Counted from the first letter of the stretch, positions 16,731 through 25,185 are shown. The stretch is DNA of 64,000 bases from Lysinibacillus_B sp031181585 (GCF_047301505.1 NZ_CP154840.1:558001-622000); one strand, 5' to 3'. The notes: generated from the sequence alone by a model not told the origin. Numbers and translations are program-made.

Positions 16731-17744
16731 TTGAATGTAGTTTTTAGAGTAAATATAAAAAATGTAGGATATGGCCATTTTAAAAGATGCTTAAGCATAG
16801 CAAAAGAATTGGTTGAAAGAGATTTGAAAGTTGATTTTTTTGTTGATGATGCTTCTGCTATGGATATAATGCATGCTTGTAATATTAATATTCATGTAAT
16901 TGAACATGAACATGAACATGTTTTTTGTGAATTTATTTTCCATAAAGAAATACATGGAGTAATTTTAGATGGTTATTTTGCCAATGAACAGTATATAAAA
17001 AACCTAAAGTTAAAATTCCCTAATATTTTCATAGTAATTTTAGATAGTTTAAAACGAGGATTAATGGGTAGTGATTTACTTGTAAATCAAGCACTCTATG
17101 CTAAAGATTTTTATAAGAATGAACATCATAATAAGCGCTACCTTTTAGGTGAGAGGTATGTAATTTTAAGTGATGAATATAAAAATAAATCTTCATATGT
17201 TTTAAGAGAAGTTCAATCTGTTTTAATTACAATGGGGGGACTAGATCCGAATGATATAACGTTGAAATTACTACCATATCTCCTTGTAGCATATCCAAAA
17301 ATCAAATTTGTAGTAATTTTAGGGAAATATTTTAAATCTAAAGAAGCTATTATTAATTTAAGAAATACATATAACAATCTCTGTATATTGGAAAACCTAA
17401 CTAGTTTAAAAAATGTAATTGATCAATGTGATATTTGTATTTCCGCTGCAGGAACAACTGTTTTTGAAATAGCTAGATGTGGCAGGCCCATGATGATTTT
17501 TGCTCAAGAGGAAAATCAATTATTCACAAGTAAATACTGGGAACAACAAACGGGCATTTTAAATATGGGCTATTTCAATGAGAAGAATATGAAAATTTAT
17601 CTGAAAAATTTAAATGAATTAATTATTAACTCAAAGTTAAGAAAGAAGCAATCTGATATGCTTTTGAAAAATTCCCAGTATGGTACTAGTAATCTAGTTG
17701 ACGAACTCATAAAAAATTTAAAGACTAATAGTGGTGATAGATAA
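16731..17744 (+). CDS. pseG: UDP-2,4-diacetamido-2,4,6-trideoxy-beta-L-altropyranose hydrolase, PseG
   Basis: 337 residues, GT-B-like fold. N-terminal FRVNIKNVGYGHFKRCLSIAKEL has the family GxGHxxR/K region with the catalytic His; ILDGYFANEQY and ILDSLKRG correspond to the Asp loop; VLITMGGLDPND and CISAAGTTVFEIARCGRPMM bind the UDP part. It removes UDP from the diacylated sugar. Start TTG at 16731 after AGAGGTAG; alternatives further in would cut off the catalytic loop. Very AT-rich. Joined to pseI with no gap. Confidence 0.85.
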   Translation: MNVVFRVNIKNVGYGHFKRCLSIAKELVERDLKVDFFVDDASAMDIMHACNINIHVIEHEHEHVFCEFIFHKEIHGVILDGYFANEQYIKNLKLKFPNIFIVILDSLKRGLMGSDLLVNQALYAKDFYKNEHHNKRYLLGERYVILSDEYKNKSSYVLREVQSVLITMGGLDPNDITLKLLPYLLVAYPKIKFVVILGKYFKSKEAIINLRNTYNNLCILENLTSLKNVIDQCDICISAAGTTVFEIARCGRPMMIFAQEENQLFTSKYWEQQTGILNMGYFNEKNMKIYLKNLNELIINSKLRKKQSDMLLKNSQYGTSNLVDELIKNLKTNSGDR

Positions 17745-18788
17745 ATGAAAATTGGAAGTGTTGAAATTGGAAGAAATCATAAACCTTTCATTATAGCAGA
17801 AATGTCAGGCAATCATAATCAATCATTAGAACGGGCATTAAAATTAGTAGAGATAGCGGCAGAAGCAGGCGTGGATGCAGTAAAGTTACAAACCTACACA
17901 GCAGAAACAATGACTTTAAACGTCACCTCGGATGAATTTGTTATTCAAAATAAAGAAAGCTTATGGAAAGGAGAGTCACTTTACAATTTATATCAAAAAG
18001 CTTATACGCCCTGGGAATGGCATAAGGCTATCTTTAATAAATGTAAAGAATTAGGATTAATTGCTTTTAGCTCTCCTTTTGATGAGTCAGCTGTTGATTT
18101 TTTAGAGACATTAAATGTTCCAGCTTATAAAATTGCCTCATTTGAAAACATAGATATACCGTTAATCAGAAAAGTAGCTAGAACCGGCAAGCCTGTAATA
18201 ATTTCTACAGGAATGGCTACGGTGGCTGAAATTAATGAAGCTGTGCATGCAGTTCAAGCAGAAGGAAATAACAATCTAGTACTTTTAAAATGTACAAGCA
18301 CATATCCAGCGACTCCTGAAAATTCGAATTTGATTACTATTCCTCATATGCGTGAACTATTTGGTACAGAGGTTGGCTTATCTGATCATACGATGGGAGT
18401 AGGAGTTGCTGTAGCAGCGGTTGCCTTAGGAGCAACTGTTATTGAAAAACACTTTACTACTTCGCGAGCAGAAGGTGGTGTAGATGCGGCTTTTTCTATG
18501 GAGCCAGCTGAATTACGACAACTTGTTTTAGATACTAAGCGAGCTTGGGAAAGTATTGGTCAAATTAGCTATGGACCTACTGCAGCTGAAAAACCATCTA
18601 TTTCTCGTAGACGCTCTTTATATATTGGTGAAGATATGAAGGCAGGCGATCTATTAACAGAGAAAAACTTAAGAAGAATTCGTCCAGGATTAGGTTTATC
18701 ACCAAAATATTACGATTTAGTTTTAGGTAAAGTAATTAAAAAAGATGTTGCAAAGGGTACACCACTAAGTTGGGAGTTGTTATTATGA
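17745..18788 (+). CDS. pseI: Pseudaminic acid synthase, PseI
   Basis: 347 residues. NeuB TIM-barrel domain (about 1-275) begins IGSVEIGRNHKPFIIAEMSGNHNQSLERAL, with VDAVKLQTYTAETMTL, KIASFENIDIPLIR and LLKCTSTYPATPENSNL, then VGLSDHTMG and VIEKHFTTSR. A C-terminal SAF/antifreeze-like domain (about 285-345) holds RRSLYIGEDMKAGDLL. It condenses phosphoenolpyruvate with 6-deoxy-AltdiNAc. The ETMTL and DSxF/AFS features agree with PseI rather than NeuB. The TGA overlaps the pseC ATG. Confidence 0.92.
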   Translation: MKIGSVEIGRNHKPFIIAEMSGNHNQSLERALKLVEIAAEAGVDAVKLQTYTAETMTLNVTSDEFVIQNKESLWKGESLYNLYQKAYTPWEWHKAIFNKCKELGLIAFSSPFDESAVDFLETLNVPAYKIASFENIDIPLIRKVARTGKPVIISTGMATVAEINEAVHAVQAEGNNNLVLLKCTSTYPATPENSNLITIPHMRELFGTEVGLSDHTMGVGVAVAAVALGATVIEKHFTTSRAEGGVDAAFSMEPAELRQLVLDTKRAWESIGQISYGPTAAEKPSISRRRSLYIGEDMKAGDLLTEKNLRRIRPGLGLSPKYYDLVLGKVIKKDVAKGTPLSWELLL

Positions 18789-19912
18789 ATGAATTTATCT
18801 CCTACGGTCGTCAAAACTTAGATGAAGATGATATCCAAGCAGTAATTGAAACGTTACGCTCACCATTTTTAACACAAGGACCAAGAATTAAAGAATTTGA
18901 GCAAGCAATTGCTGATTATGTCGGAGTAAAATATGCTGTAGCATTTTGTAATGGAACTGCAGCACTTCATGGAGCTTGCTATGCAGCGGAAATAAGTGAG
19001 GGAGATGAAGTTATTACTTCGCCAATCACCTTCGCAGCAAGTGCGAATTGCGTGCGCTATGTTGGTGGAACAGTTGTTTTTGCAGATATTGATGCTCAAA
19101 CATATAATATTAACCCAGAACAAATTCGAAGTAAAATCAATTCGAAAACAAAGGCTATCATTCCTGTTGATTTCACCGGGCAACCCGTTGACATAGACGA
19201 AATTATGGAAATTGCGAAAGAGCACAATTTAGTTGTAATTGAAGATGGTGCACATTCACTTGGTGCTAGTTATAAAGGGAGAAAAGTAGGCTCTCAGGCT
19301 CATATGACAATGTTTAGTTTTCACCCTGTGAAACCTGTTACTACTGGTGAAGGCGGTGTTATCGTAACAAATAATGCTGACTATTATAAAAGATTATTGA
19401 GATTTCGCAGCCATGGAATAGAGCCAACTGCTTATGGTCAAAATCAAGGGGATTGGTATTATGAAATGACGGATCTAGGATATAATTACCGTATGACTGA
19501 TGTACAGGCAGCCCTTGGTATATCACAGTTGAAAAAGCTTGATAGTTTCATTAAGAGGCGGCAGGAACTTGCCATGATATATAAAGAAGCCTTATTGAAC
19601 ATAGAGGGAATAAAGGTGCCTGAACAATTAGAAGAGACTGAATCAGGTTGGCATTTATATACGATACAATTAGAAGGCATCAATCGTAAACAAGTATTTG
19701 AGGCGATGCGCAGAGCAAATATTGGTGTACATGTTCATTATATTCCTGTTTATTGGCATCCTTATTACCGAAAATTAGGTTACGAACGCGGGATTTGTCC
19801 AGTGGCAGAAGCATGGTATGAAAAAGCTTTAACCATTCCTATTCATCCATCACTTACTAATGATAATATAGAGTTTATTATTGAGCAGTTAAAGTTATGC
19901 TTAAATAAATAG
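18785..19912 (+). CDS. pseC: UDP-4-amino-4,6-dideoxy-L-AltNAc transaminase, PseC
   Basis: 375 residues, DegT/DnrJ/EryC1 fold type I. Start: LTQGPRIKEFEQAIADYVG and CNGTAALHGACYAA bind PLP; EDGAHSLGASYKG carries the Asp; the PLP lysine is in FSFHPVKPVTTGEGG; NYRMTDVQAALG follows. It aminates the PseB product at C4. ATG at 18785 overlaps the pseI TGA by four bases; an in-frame TTG at 18770 is less likely. It is the last gene of the operon, whereas most species place pseC next to pseB. Here six genes, including MaoC and CitE, separate them. Confidence 0.93.
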   Translation: MNEFISYGRQNLDEDDIQAVIETLRSPFLTQGPRIKEFEQAIADYVGVKYAVAFCNGTAALHGACYAAEISEGDEVITSPITFAASANCVRYVGGTVVFADIDAQTYNINPEQIRSKINSKTKAIIPVDFTGQPVDIDEIMEIAKEHNLVVIEDGAHSLGASYKGRKVGSQAHMTMFSFHPVKPVTTGEGGVIVTNNADYYKRLLRFRSHGIEPTAYGQNQGDWYYEMTDLGYNYRMTDVQAALGISQLKKLDSFIKRRQELAMIYKEALLNIEGIKVPEQLEETESGWHLYTIQLEGINRKQVFEAMRRANIGVHVHYIPVYWHPYYRKLGYERGICPVAEAWYEKALTIPIHPSLTNDNIEFIIEQLKLCLNK

Positions 19913-19918
19913 AAGGTA

Positions 19919-19951
19919 AAAGATGTCACTTTGAGAGGTGGCATCTTTTTG
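19919..19951 (+). terminator. Terminator of the pse operon
   Basis: 11-bp stem (19921-19931 with 19936-19946), four-base loop, then TTTTT. Confidence 0.82.
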
Positions 19952-19968
19952 TATGAAAAAATCATTAT

Positions 19969-19994
19969 GAAAACTTTACTCTTTTTACCGATAG
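19969..19994 (+). promoter_or_regulatory. SigD-like promoter of flaG-fliD
   Basis: GAAA (19969-19972), 14-bp spacer, ACCGATAG (19987-19994); nine of twelve consensus bases. It lies 50 bases before the flaG ATG. Confidence 0.58.
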
Positions 19995-20043
19995 TAATTA
20001 TGAAAAGATATATAAGCTCATTAATTTGAAGGGAATGGGAGAT

Positions 20044-20424
20044 ATGCGCATTATTGCACAAACTTCGTCTGATGCAACGGGAATAAGAAAACCTGAAGAT
20101 TCCATAACTTATGCTGTAAAAAATGAAATGAGAAACCCGGCGGAAGCTCCGGTAAGCGAAGTAAATACCTTTTCGGAGCCGTTAGATAATAGTGCGGCTA
20201 CAAAAGATAAAATTCAGCAAGCAGTTAAAGCAATGAATGATTTACTAGAAGTAAACAATAGCGCTTCAAAATTTACATATCATGAAGGATTAGAACGCTA
20301 TTACGTAACTGTAGTAAATCGTGAGACAGAAGAAGTTATAAAAGAAATTCCACCAAAAAAGCTATTAGATGCTTTCTACGAAATGCAAAAAATGCTAGGC
20401 ATGATTGTAGATGAAAAAATATAG
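20044..20424 (+). CDS. flaG: FlaG-family flagellar protein
   Basis: 126 residues. The variable N-terminus is Ser/Ala-rich. The conserved FlaG core is at the C-terminus: KIQQAVKAMNDLLEVNNSASKFTYHEGLERYYVTVVNRETEEVIKEIPPKKLLD. FlaG is linked to filament length control; its mechanism is not established. ATG at 20044 follows AAGGGA at nine bases; earlier in-frame starts at 20026 and 20035 lack room for a ribosome site. Same place as yvyC before fliD in B. subtilis. Confidence 0.88.
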   Translation: MRIIAQTSSDATGIRKPEDSITYAVKNEMRNPAEAPVSEVNTFSEPLDNSAATKDKIQQAVKAMNDLLEVNNSASKFTYHEGLERYYVTVVNRETEEVIKEIPPKKLLDAFYEMQKMLGMIVDEKI

Positions 20425-20452
20425 AATTGTTTAAAATGGGGAGGAAAAAAGA

Positions 20453-22828
20453 ATGGTAAATAGAATCGGTGGTTTGGCGTCGGGGATGGATATAGATGCC
20501 CTTGTAGAAAAGTTAATGAATGCAGAAAGAGCACCTTTAAATAAACTTTATCAAAATAAGCAAAGGTATGAATGGCAACGTGATGCATATCGAAATGTTA
20601 ATACAAAATTAAAGACGTTTGATACGTATATTGCGGATAATTTAGTTTTAAAAACCTTAAATTCTAAAACAGCTACAAGCTCGAATTCAAATTTAGTTTC
20701 GGCAACTGCCACTGGGAAAGCAACAGGTACATTATCAATTGAAGGGGTTTCTCAACTTGCAACAGCTGCGCGTGGTGTAGGTACTCAAATTAATGCAAAT
20801 GGAGCAACAAAATTAAGCACATTATTTGATAGTTCTAATCCTATGCCTTCGGAAATTAAATTGAGTGCTATTGATACACAGGGTAAATTAACTGAGCCCG
20901 TAACAATTGCCCTTGATGAGAATATGACAGTAGATCAGTTTGTTAGCAAAATTAACTCAAGTTCTGCTGGTGTTAGCGCGATTTTTGAAGGAAACCGTTT
21001 ATCTATTACAGCAAAGAATACTGGCCGTGAGGTAAATGGTAATGCGGCAATGTCCGCTGATACAAATGGAAGCACGCTTTTTGCTAAACTCGGGTTAAAT
21101 CAATTAGTAACAGAAGAGGGGCAAAATGCTGTTTTCCAAGTGAATGGTATTGCAACTGAGCGAACGTCAAATTCATTTACGATTAACGGATATAATGTAA
21201 CGTTAAAAGAAACGTTTAATGGAGCAAAGGCGGCTGCGGAGAAATATAATGCTGCCTATACTGAATGGAAAAACACGAGTAGTGCGGAATATAACCAGAA
21301 AATTACTGACGCAGAGCAAACAAAAATACAAGCAGAAAATGATTACAACATTGCAAATACAGCTTACACTAGTTCAAAAGAAGATTTATTCGGAACAGTA
21401 GCTATTTCAGATGCAGATAAAGCAGCTTTCAATAAAATCAATAACCCACAGTTAGCTCGTAGCTTGAATACTAATGAAATACAAGCTATTCATAATAGCG
21501 AAATAACTAGTGATGCTGAATATCAAGCTTGGTTAAATGATGATACAGTAGTTGAAAGCATAAGAACTAAGTTAAAGGACGCAAATATTACGTTTGACCA
21601 ATTTAACGCTTTAAAATCTTTAGATGAAGAAAAACTACAAAGTTTATCAGCACAATCGATGTACAATACATTGGGTGCAACATTTCTTAATAGTTTAACA
21701 GCGGATGAAAAATCATTATTAAATGGTGTAGCACAACCGATATCAGAAACGGACTTTAATACACAAATTGATAATTGGAAAACTTCATCTAATGAAACAG
21801 AAAAAGCTTTAGGAGAAAAACTAGCCAAGTTAAATGCTGCGCAAAAGTCGACTCTACGCCAGCTTTCATCAACAGACCTTGATGCTATGTCAGATGTAGC
21901 AACAAAATATATTGATAATAATGCTAAGCTTGCGATCAAGAATACCAAGGAAAGTGAACATAAGGCATTAGTTGATAGACAAAACAAAGCGTTAACAGAC
22001 TTTAAGGAAGCGTATAAACAGCAATATGGTACTGAAACAGGTTATGAAACCGCAACTGCTATATCAGAAGAAGCTATGCCGACAAGCACGACTAGCCCCG
22101 TTACAATGACTTCTACAACAAATGTAGATGATATGATGACGAAAATTAAAGAATTTGTAAATACGTACAATGGATTAGTCAAAGGTTTAAATGACCAAAC
22201 AAAAGAATCAAAATATAGAGATTATGCACCATTAACGAGTGAACAAAAAGAAGAAATGTCTGAGGATGAAATTAAGCTTTGGGAAGAAAAAGCAAAGAGT
22301 GGCTTACTTAGAAATGATTCTCTTATTCGCGAAGGGCTCTCTAATATGCGTTCATTAGTATACGAATCAAATCCGGCTATTCAGGACCCAAAATTCAATA
22401 CTTTGTTCAGCATTGGGATTACAACATCAAAAAGTTATAATGACGGCGGTACATTGGAAATAAACGAGGAGAAGTTACGCAAAGCATTGGAGGAAAATCC
22501 GGATGCAGTAGAACAACTCTTTAAAAACTCAACGGGTAAAAAAGAAGATGTGGTGAATGGTGAAACTGTTGATACTCGCGGCTATTTGGAAAAATTGCGC
22601 GAATCAATGAAAAATATTGAAATTAATATTGAGAAAAAAGCCGGTCGTTCGACTATGACAGATGCGCAATATGCAATCGGTAAAAGTTTAATGAATGTAG
22701 AAAATCGCATTGAGACTTGGAAAGATAAGTTAGAAAATATTGAAGCTCGTTATTGGAAGCAGTTCACTGCGATGGAAACAGCGATTAATAAAGCAAACCA
22801 GCAATCTTCAATGTTTATGCAAGGATAG
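20453..22828 (+). CDS. fliD: Filament cap protein FliD (HAP2) with a large internal insertion
   Basis: 791 residues, while B. subtilis FliD has 498. The N-terminal FliD domain (1-100) begins VNRIGGLASGMDIDALVEKLMNAER; the C-terminal domain (about 548-791) includes VDDMMTKIKEFVNTYNGLV, FSIGITTSKSYNDGGTLEINEEKLRKALEENPDAVEQLF and a final coiled coil. Between NGYNVTLKETF (about 255) and SPVTMTSTT (about 548) lies an extra, mostly helical and charged block of about 290 residues. Without it the length is about 500, as in other Bacilli. The block would project outward from the cap. GGGGAGGAAAA lies before the ATG. Confidence 0.95.
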   Translation: MVNRIGGLASGMDIDALVEKLMNAERAPLNKLYQNKQRYEWQRDAYRNVNTKLKTFDTYIADNLVLKTLNSKTATSSNSNLVSATATGKATGTLSIEGVSQLATAARGVGTQINANGATKLSTLFDSSNPMPSEIKLSAIDTQGKLTEPVTIALDENMTVDQFVSKINSSSAGVSAIFEGNRLSITAKNTGREVNGNAAMSADTNGSTLFAKLGLNQLVTEEGQNAVFQVNGIATERTSNSFTINGYNVTLKETFNGAKAAAEKYNAAYTEWKNTSSAEYNQKITDAEQTKIQAENDYNIANTAYTSSKEDLFGTVAISDADKAAFNKINNPQLARSLNTNEIQAIHNSEITSDAEYQAWLNDDTVVESIRTKLKDANITFDQFNALKSLDEEKLQSLSAQSMYNTLGATFLNSLTADEKSLLNGVAQPISETDFNTQIDNWKTSSNETEKALGEKLAKLNAAQKSTLRQLSSTDLDAMSDVATKYIDNNAKLAIKNTKESEHKALVDRQNKALTDFKEAYKQQYGTETGYETATAISEEAMPTSTTSPVTMTSTTNVDDMMTKIKEFVNTYNGLVKGLNDQTKESKYRDYAPLTSEQKEEMSEDEIKLWEEKAKSGLLRNDSLIREGLSNMRSLVYESNPAIQDPKFNTLFSIGITTSKSYNDGGTLEINEEKLRKALEENPDAVEQLFKNSTGKKEDVVNGETVDTRGYLEKLRESMKNIEINIEKKAGRSTMTDAQYAIGKSLMNVENRIETWKDKLENIEARYWKQFTAMETAINKANQQSSMFMQG

Positions 22829-22843
22829 GGTAGAGATATAACT

Positions 22844-23203
22844 ATGGAGACAATTCAACAATTACTGCAGATTTCCGCTAAATTGTTTCAGCATCTAACC
22901 GATATTCCTAAAGGTGAAGAACGGGAAAGCTATATTGAGAGGATCAATGTTCTATTAGATAAGCGGGGAGCTTATATACTAGCTTTGAAAGCATCTGGCT
23001 TCAATATAGATCCCGATAACCGTACCCATCAAACATTGGCCGAGCTGGACAAGGGGATACGAGAGCGGCTGGATAAAGTTATGACTGCTGTTAAAGAGGA
23101 TATGAAAGAGCTGAATAATGCTAAAAAGCATGAGCAGCAGTATATCAATCCATATTCGAATGTCAGCACAATGGATGGCCGCTACTTCGATAATAAGAAA
23201 TAA
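22844..23203 (+). CDS. fliT: FliT-like flagellar chaperone
   Basis: 119 residues, helical. Pattern LLQISAKLFQHLTDIP, ERINVLLDKRGAYILAL and ELDKGIRERLDKVMTAVKEDMKEL resembles Bacillus FliT-type chaperones, which bind FliD. Here the order is fliD-fliT-fliS instead of the B. subtilis fliD-fliS-fliT. The name rests on context and helical pattern, as sequence conservation in this family is low. It starts 15 bases after fliD. Confidence 0.68.
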   Translation: METIQQLLQISAKLFQHLTDIPKGEERESYIERINVLLDKRGAYILALKASGFNIDPDNRTHQTLAELDKGIRERLDKVMTAVKEDMKELNNAKKHEQQYINPYSNVSTMDGRYFDNKK

Positions 23204-23228
23204 TGAAAGCTTCAAAGGAGTGTCAATA

Positions 23229-23633
23229 TTGACAGCACAAACAAATGCATTTAATGCATACAAACAAAATAGTGTAACGACTGCCTCGCCTGGTGAATTG
23301 ACATTAATGTTATATAACGGTTGTCTTAAGTTTTTAGGAAAAGCGAAAGTGGCTATTACGGAAAAGGATATAGAAGAAAAAAACTATAATATCCAACGTG
23401 CTCAAGCAATTATCGCTGAACTAATGTCCACATTAAATATGGATATTGAAATTTCAAAACAAATGTTGCCATTATATGAATATATGAACCGTCGTCTGGT
23501 GGAGGCGAATATTCAAAGTGATGTTGCCATCATTGAAGAAGTGGAAGGCTTGGTAACAGAATTCCGTGACACATGGAAAGAAGTCATCAAAATTACGCGC
23601 CAACAGCAATATGGCAGCGCACAGCAAGTTTAA
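23229..23633 (+). CDS. fliS: Flagellin export chaperone FliS
   Basis: 134 residues, matching B. subtilis FliS (133). Recognised by NAFNAYKQNSVTTASPGELTLMLYNGCLKFL and the C-terminal VEEVEGLVTEFRDTWKEV-like helix. It binds the flagellin C-terminus in the cytoplasm and prevents premature assembly. Start TTG at 23229 eight bases after AAAGGAG; a longer in-frame ORF reaching back to 23118 overlaps fliT and is not the gene. Confidence 0.95.
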   Translation: MTAQTNAFNAYKQNSVTTASPGELTLMLYNGCLKFLGKAKVAITEKDIEEKNYNIQRAQAIIAELMSTLNMDIEISKQMLPLYEYMNRRLVEANIQSDVAIIEEVEGLVTEFRDTWKEVIKITRQQQYGSAQQV

Positions 23634-23651
23634 TACAGTTACTATTATCTT

Positions 23652-23695
23652 AAACGCCATGGAGAAGGTATTACGCCTTTTCCATGGCGTTTTTC
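23652..23695 (+). terminator. Terminator after fliS
   Basis: Long stem: an ACGCCATGGA arm pairs with TCCATGGCGT and is continued by an AAGG/CCTT part (arms about 23653-23667 and 23676-23690), followed by TTTTT. Ends the flaG-fliD-fliT-fliS unit. Confidence 0.87.
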
Positions 23696-23839
23696 TAATG
23701 AAATCGGCCGGCCGTGTTACCGAAGAATGGATGCAATCTATCGAATGTCGAAAAGGGTGCTCTTTCTGTCTAAACAGTATGAAGAAAATCAACAAGTTAA
23801 GAAGAATAAAGTACAAAAATGAAGAACCAATAATTTAAT

Positions 23840-24309
23840 TATTTTGAAAATATAGACATAAGAAGTGTATACGGTTACAATGAAGAAGGAGAGTAAAGTA
23901 GACGAAAAGATAGGGTCGAATAGACCTAAATTCTATTTTATTCAGTACTAGCTATTTAAAATGCATCACGGTTAGACACCCCTGCAAGCGTAATTCCAGT
24001 ATTACCCCCACACTTGCAGAAAAGCTATTCACCCTATGAACAGCGGCTTTTCACCCCTAATAGCTAGAGCGAAAAGATCTACTTCATTTTTTTACTTCAG
24101 CATCATCATAGAAAGCAATTTAATCGACCTCATGTTTCAGCATAGAATACATCGAGAGTGACAGAAAAAAATATCTCATAATCAGCATTCAGCAGCGAAG
24201 AGTACGATAGACGTTTGTCGTATTACTAGTTCCTTATGCTTATTTGACTTTGTCTTAAAGTAGGCGAATTTTGTTTGCGAAATGTCCTCTTTAAGGAGGT
24301 GAGGGATAA
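23840..24309. other. Non-coding stretch between fliS and comK
   Basis: No supported protein gene over about 600 bases up to the comK start. It contains the folded element at 23948-24067 and, at its end, a mini-ORF and two hairpins (24293-24420). The rest shows no match I can name. Confidence 0.6.
23948..24067. repeat. Nested inverted repeats forming a possible three-way junction RNA or DNA element
   Basis: Outer 9-bp arms 23948-23956 and 24059-24067 enclose two further hairpins: 7-bp arms 23982-23988 with 24013-24019 (extended inside by 5-bp arms 23990-23994 with 24001-24005) and 6-bp arms 24020-24025 with 24046-24051 (extended by 24028-24031 with 24037-24040). A CACCCCT or CACCCT motif recurs three times. 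No ORF explains it on either strand. The strand of activity is unknown. Confidence 0.5.
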
Positions 24310-24330
24310 ATGAAGAGGGATAAAAAGTGA
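24293..24330 (+). other. Mini-ORF of six codons with a strong ribosome site
   Basis: AAGGAGGTG (24293-24301), eight-base spacing, then ATG at 24310 and TGA at 24328-24330, encoding MKRDKK. Its stop codon touches a 13-bp inverted repeat (24330-24342 with 24363-24375). It could be a leader peptide for comK or the remnant of a small toxin gene of the type I kind, whose ribosome site looks alike. Neither is proven. Confidence 0.35.
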
Positions 24331-24375
24331 AATCCTCAAGTAAATCGTCCGGGAAGACACCATACTTGAGGATTT
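24330..24375 (+). repeat. 13-bp inverted repeat with a 20-base loop
   Basis: Perfect arms 24330-24342 and 24363-24375, without a T-run. Lies between the mini-ORF and the terminator in front of comK. Confidence 0.6.
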
Positions 24376-24382
24376 AGCCAGC

Positions 24383-24420
24383 AGGAGTATACCTGCTATA
24401 TTGTAAGTATACTCCTTTTA
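24383..24420 (+). terminator. Terminator-like hairpin before comK
   Basis: 10-bp perfect stem (24383-24392 with 24407-24416) followed by TTTTA-rich sequence, about 45 bases before the comK ATG. It can close the upstream mini-ORF transcript or attenuate comK. Confidence 0.62.
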
Positions 24421-24462
24421 TTCAAGATTTAGTAGAAATTATACTTGGAGGGAGTAGAAAAT

Positions 24463-25041
24463 ATGAAAAAGAAGGTAGAGTTTCAAATAACGGAGGAGAC
24501 GAAGAAAATCTCTCCATTTCGTGAAAAAGGGACGGGGGAGCTGCATTCAATCGTTCTTCACGGCAATGATTTTCTCCATCTTCCGGCACCTCCCTATGAA
24601 ATTGTCGATTATAATTTACGGAGATTTGGTTCAAGCCTGCGAGGGGCAAAGGATAGTGCGAAGGAGATTTTAGGGACGTCCAGCATGTTTCCAGTAGCAT
24701 TGGGAAAAGAAAATGAATGGATTTGGTTTATGACCGAAGCAATGAAAAATGAGCAGTGTACTTGGTTTGCGCTGCATCATGTGAATAAGTTGATTCCGGT
24801 TGATAAGGAGAGGACAAAAGTTCTTTTGTATTGCGGATATGAGGAAGAGATCCATATCTCCGCATGTTCTCTGAACAACCGTAGGAACAGGGGCCACCTT
24901 TTTCAATCAAAACTGCTGCAAAACACTTATCCTCATCCTTTTTTATACAGCTCACCAACAGAAAATTTTGGAATGGTTAGTGAAGGTGATTCGGTACAAT
25001 ATGAGGTGAAAAAGCCAAATCCTGATGAAAAACAAAAGTAA
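24463..25041 (+). CDS. comK: ComK-family competence transcription factor (copy 1)
   Basis: 192 residues, the same size as B. subtilis ComK. The family core is visible: PYEIVDYNLRRFGSSLRGAKDSAKEILG, then SSMFPVALGKENEWIWFMTEAMKNEQCTWFALHHV, matching IVD.sCr.FGSS..GRk, the PI.V..... stretch and FPT.s....C.WI of ComK. ComK activates DNA-uptake genes by binding AAAAN5TTTT boxes. ATG at 24463 follows GGAGGGA; the TTG at 24445 lies too close. The sequence is divergent (GAK instead of GRK), so it may be a ComK2-like paralogue. A second family member is at 32651-33154. Confidence 0.75.
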   Translation: MKKKVEFQITEETKKISPFREKGTGELHSIVLHGNDFLHLPAPPYEIVDYNLRRFGSSLRGAKDSAKEILGTSSMFPVALGKENEWIWFMTEAMKNEQCTWFALHHVNKLIPVDKERTKVLLYCGYEEEIHISACSLNNRRNRGHLFQSKLLQNTYPHPFLYSSPTENFGMVSEGDSVQYEVKKPNPDEKQK

Positions 25042-25076
25042 TTTTTTATTTTATAAATAGTATTCAATATGTACTT

Positions 25077-25106
25077 ACCCATGCCTTTTCGAAAAGCATG
25101 GGTTTT
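25077..25106 (+). terminator. Terminator after comK
   Basis: 8-bp stem (25077-25084 with 25096-25103), loop that can pair further, then TTTT. Confidence 0.72.
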
Positions 25107-25185
25107 CCTGCTGCCTGTATACTTCCATGCCTTCTTTTATAAAATTATTTTTAAATAGTTAAGAGAATATTAGACGATAATTTAC

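Noticed and set aside
23566..23838. 90-codon + strand ORF overlapping the end of fliS
   Set aside because: It crosses the fliS terminator, has no ribosome site and no family pattern.
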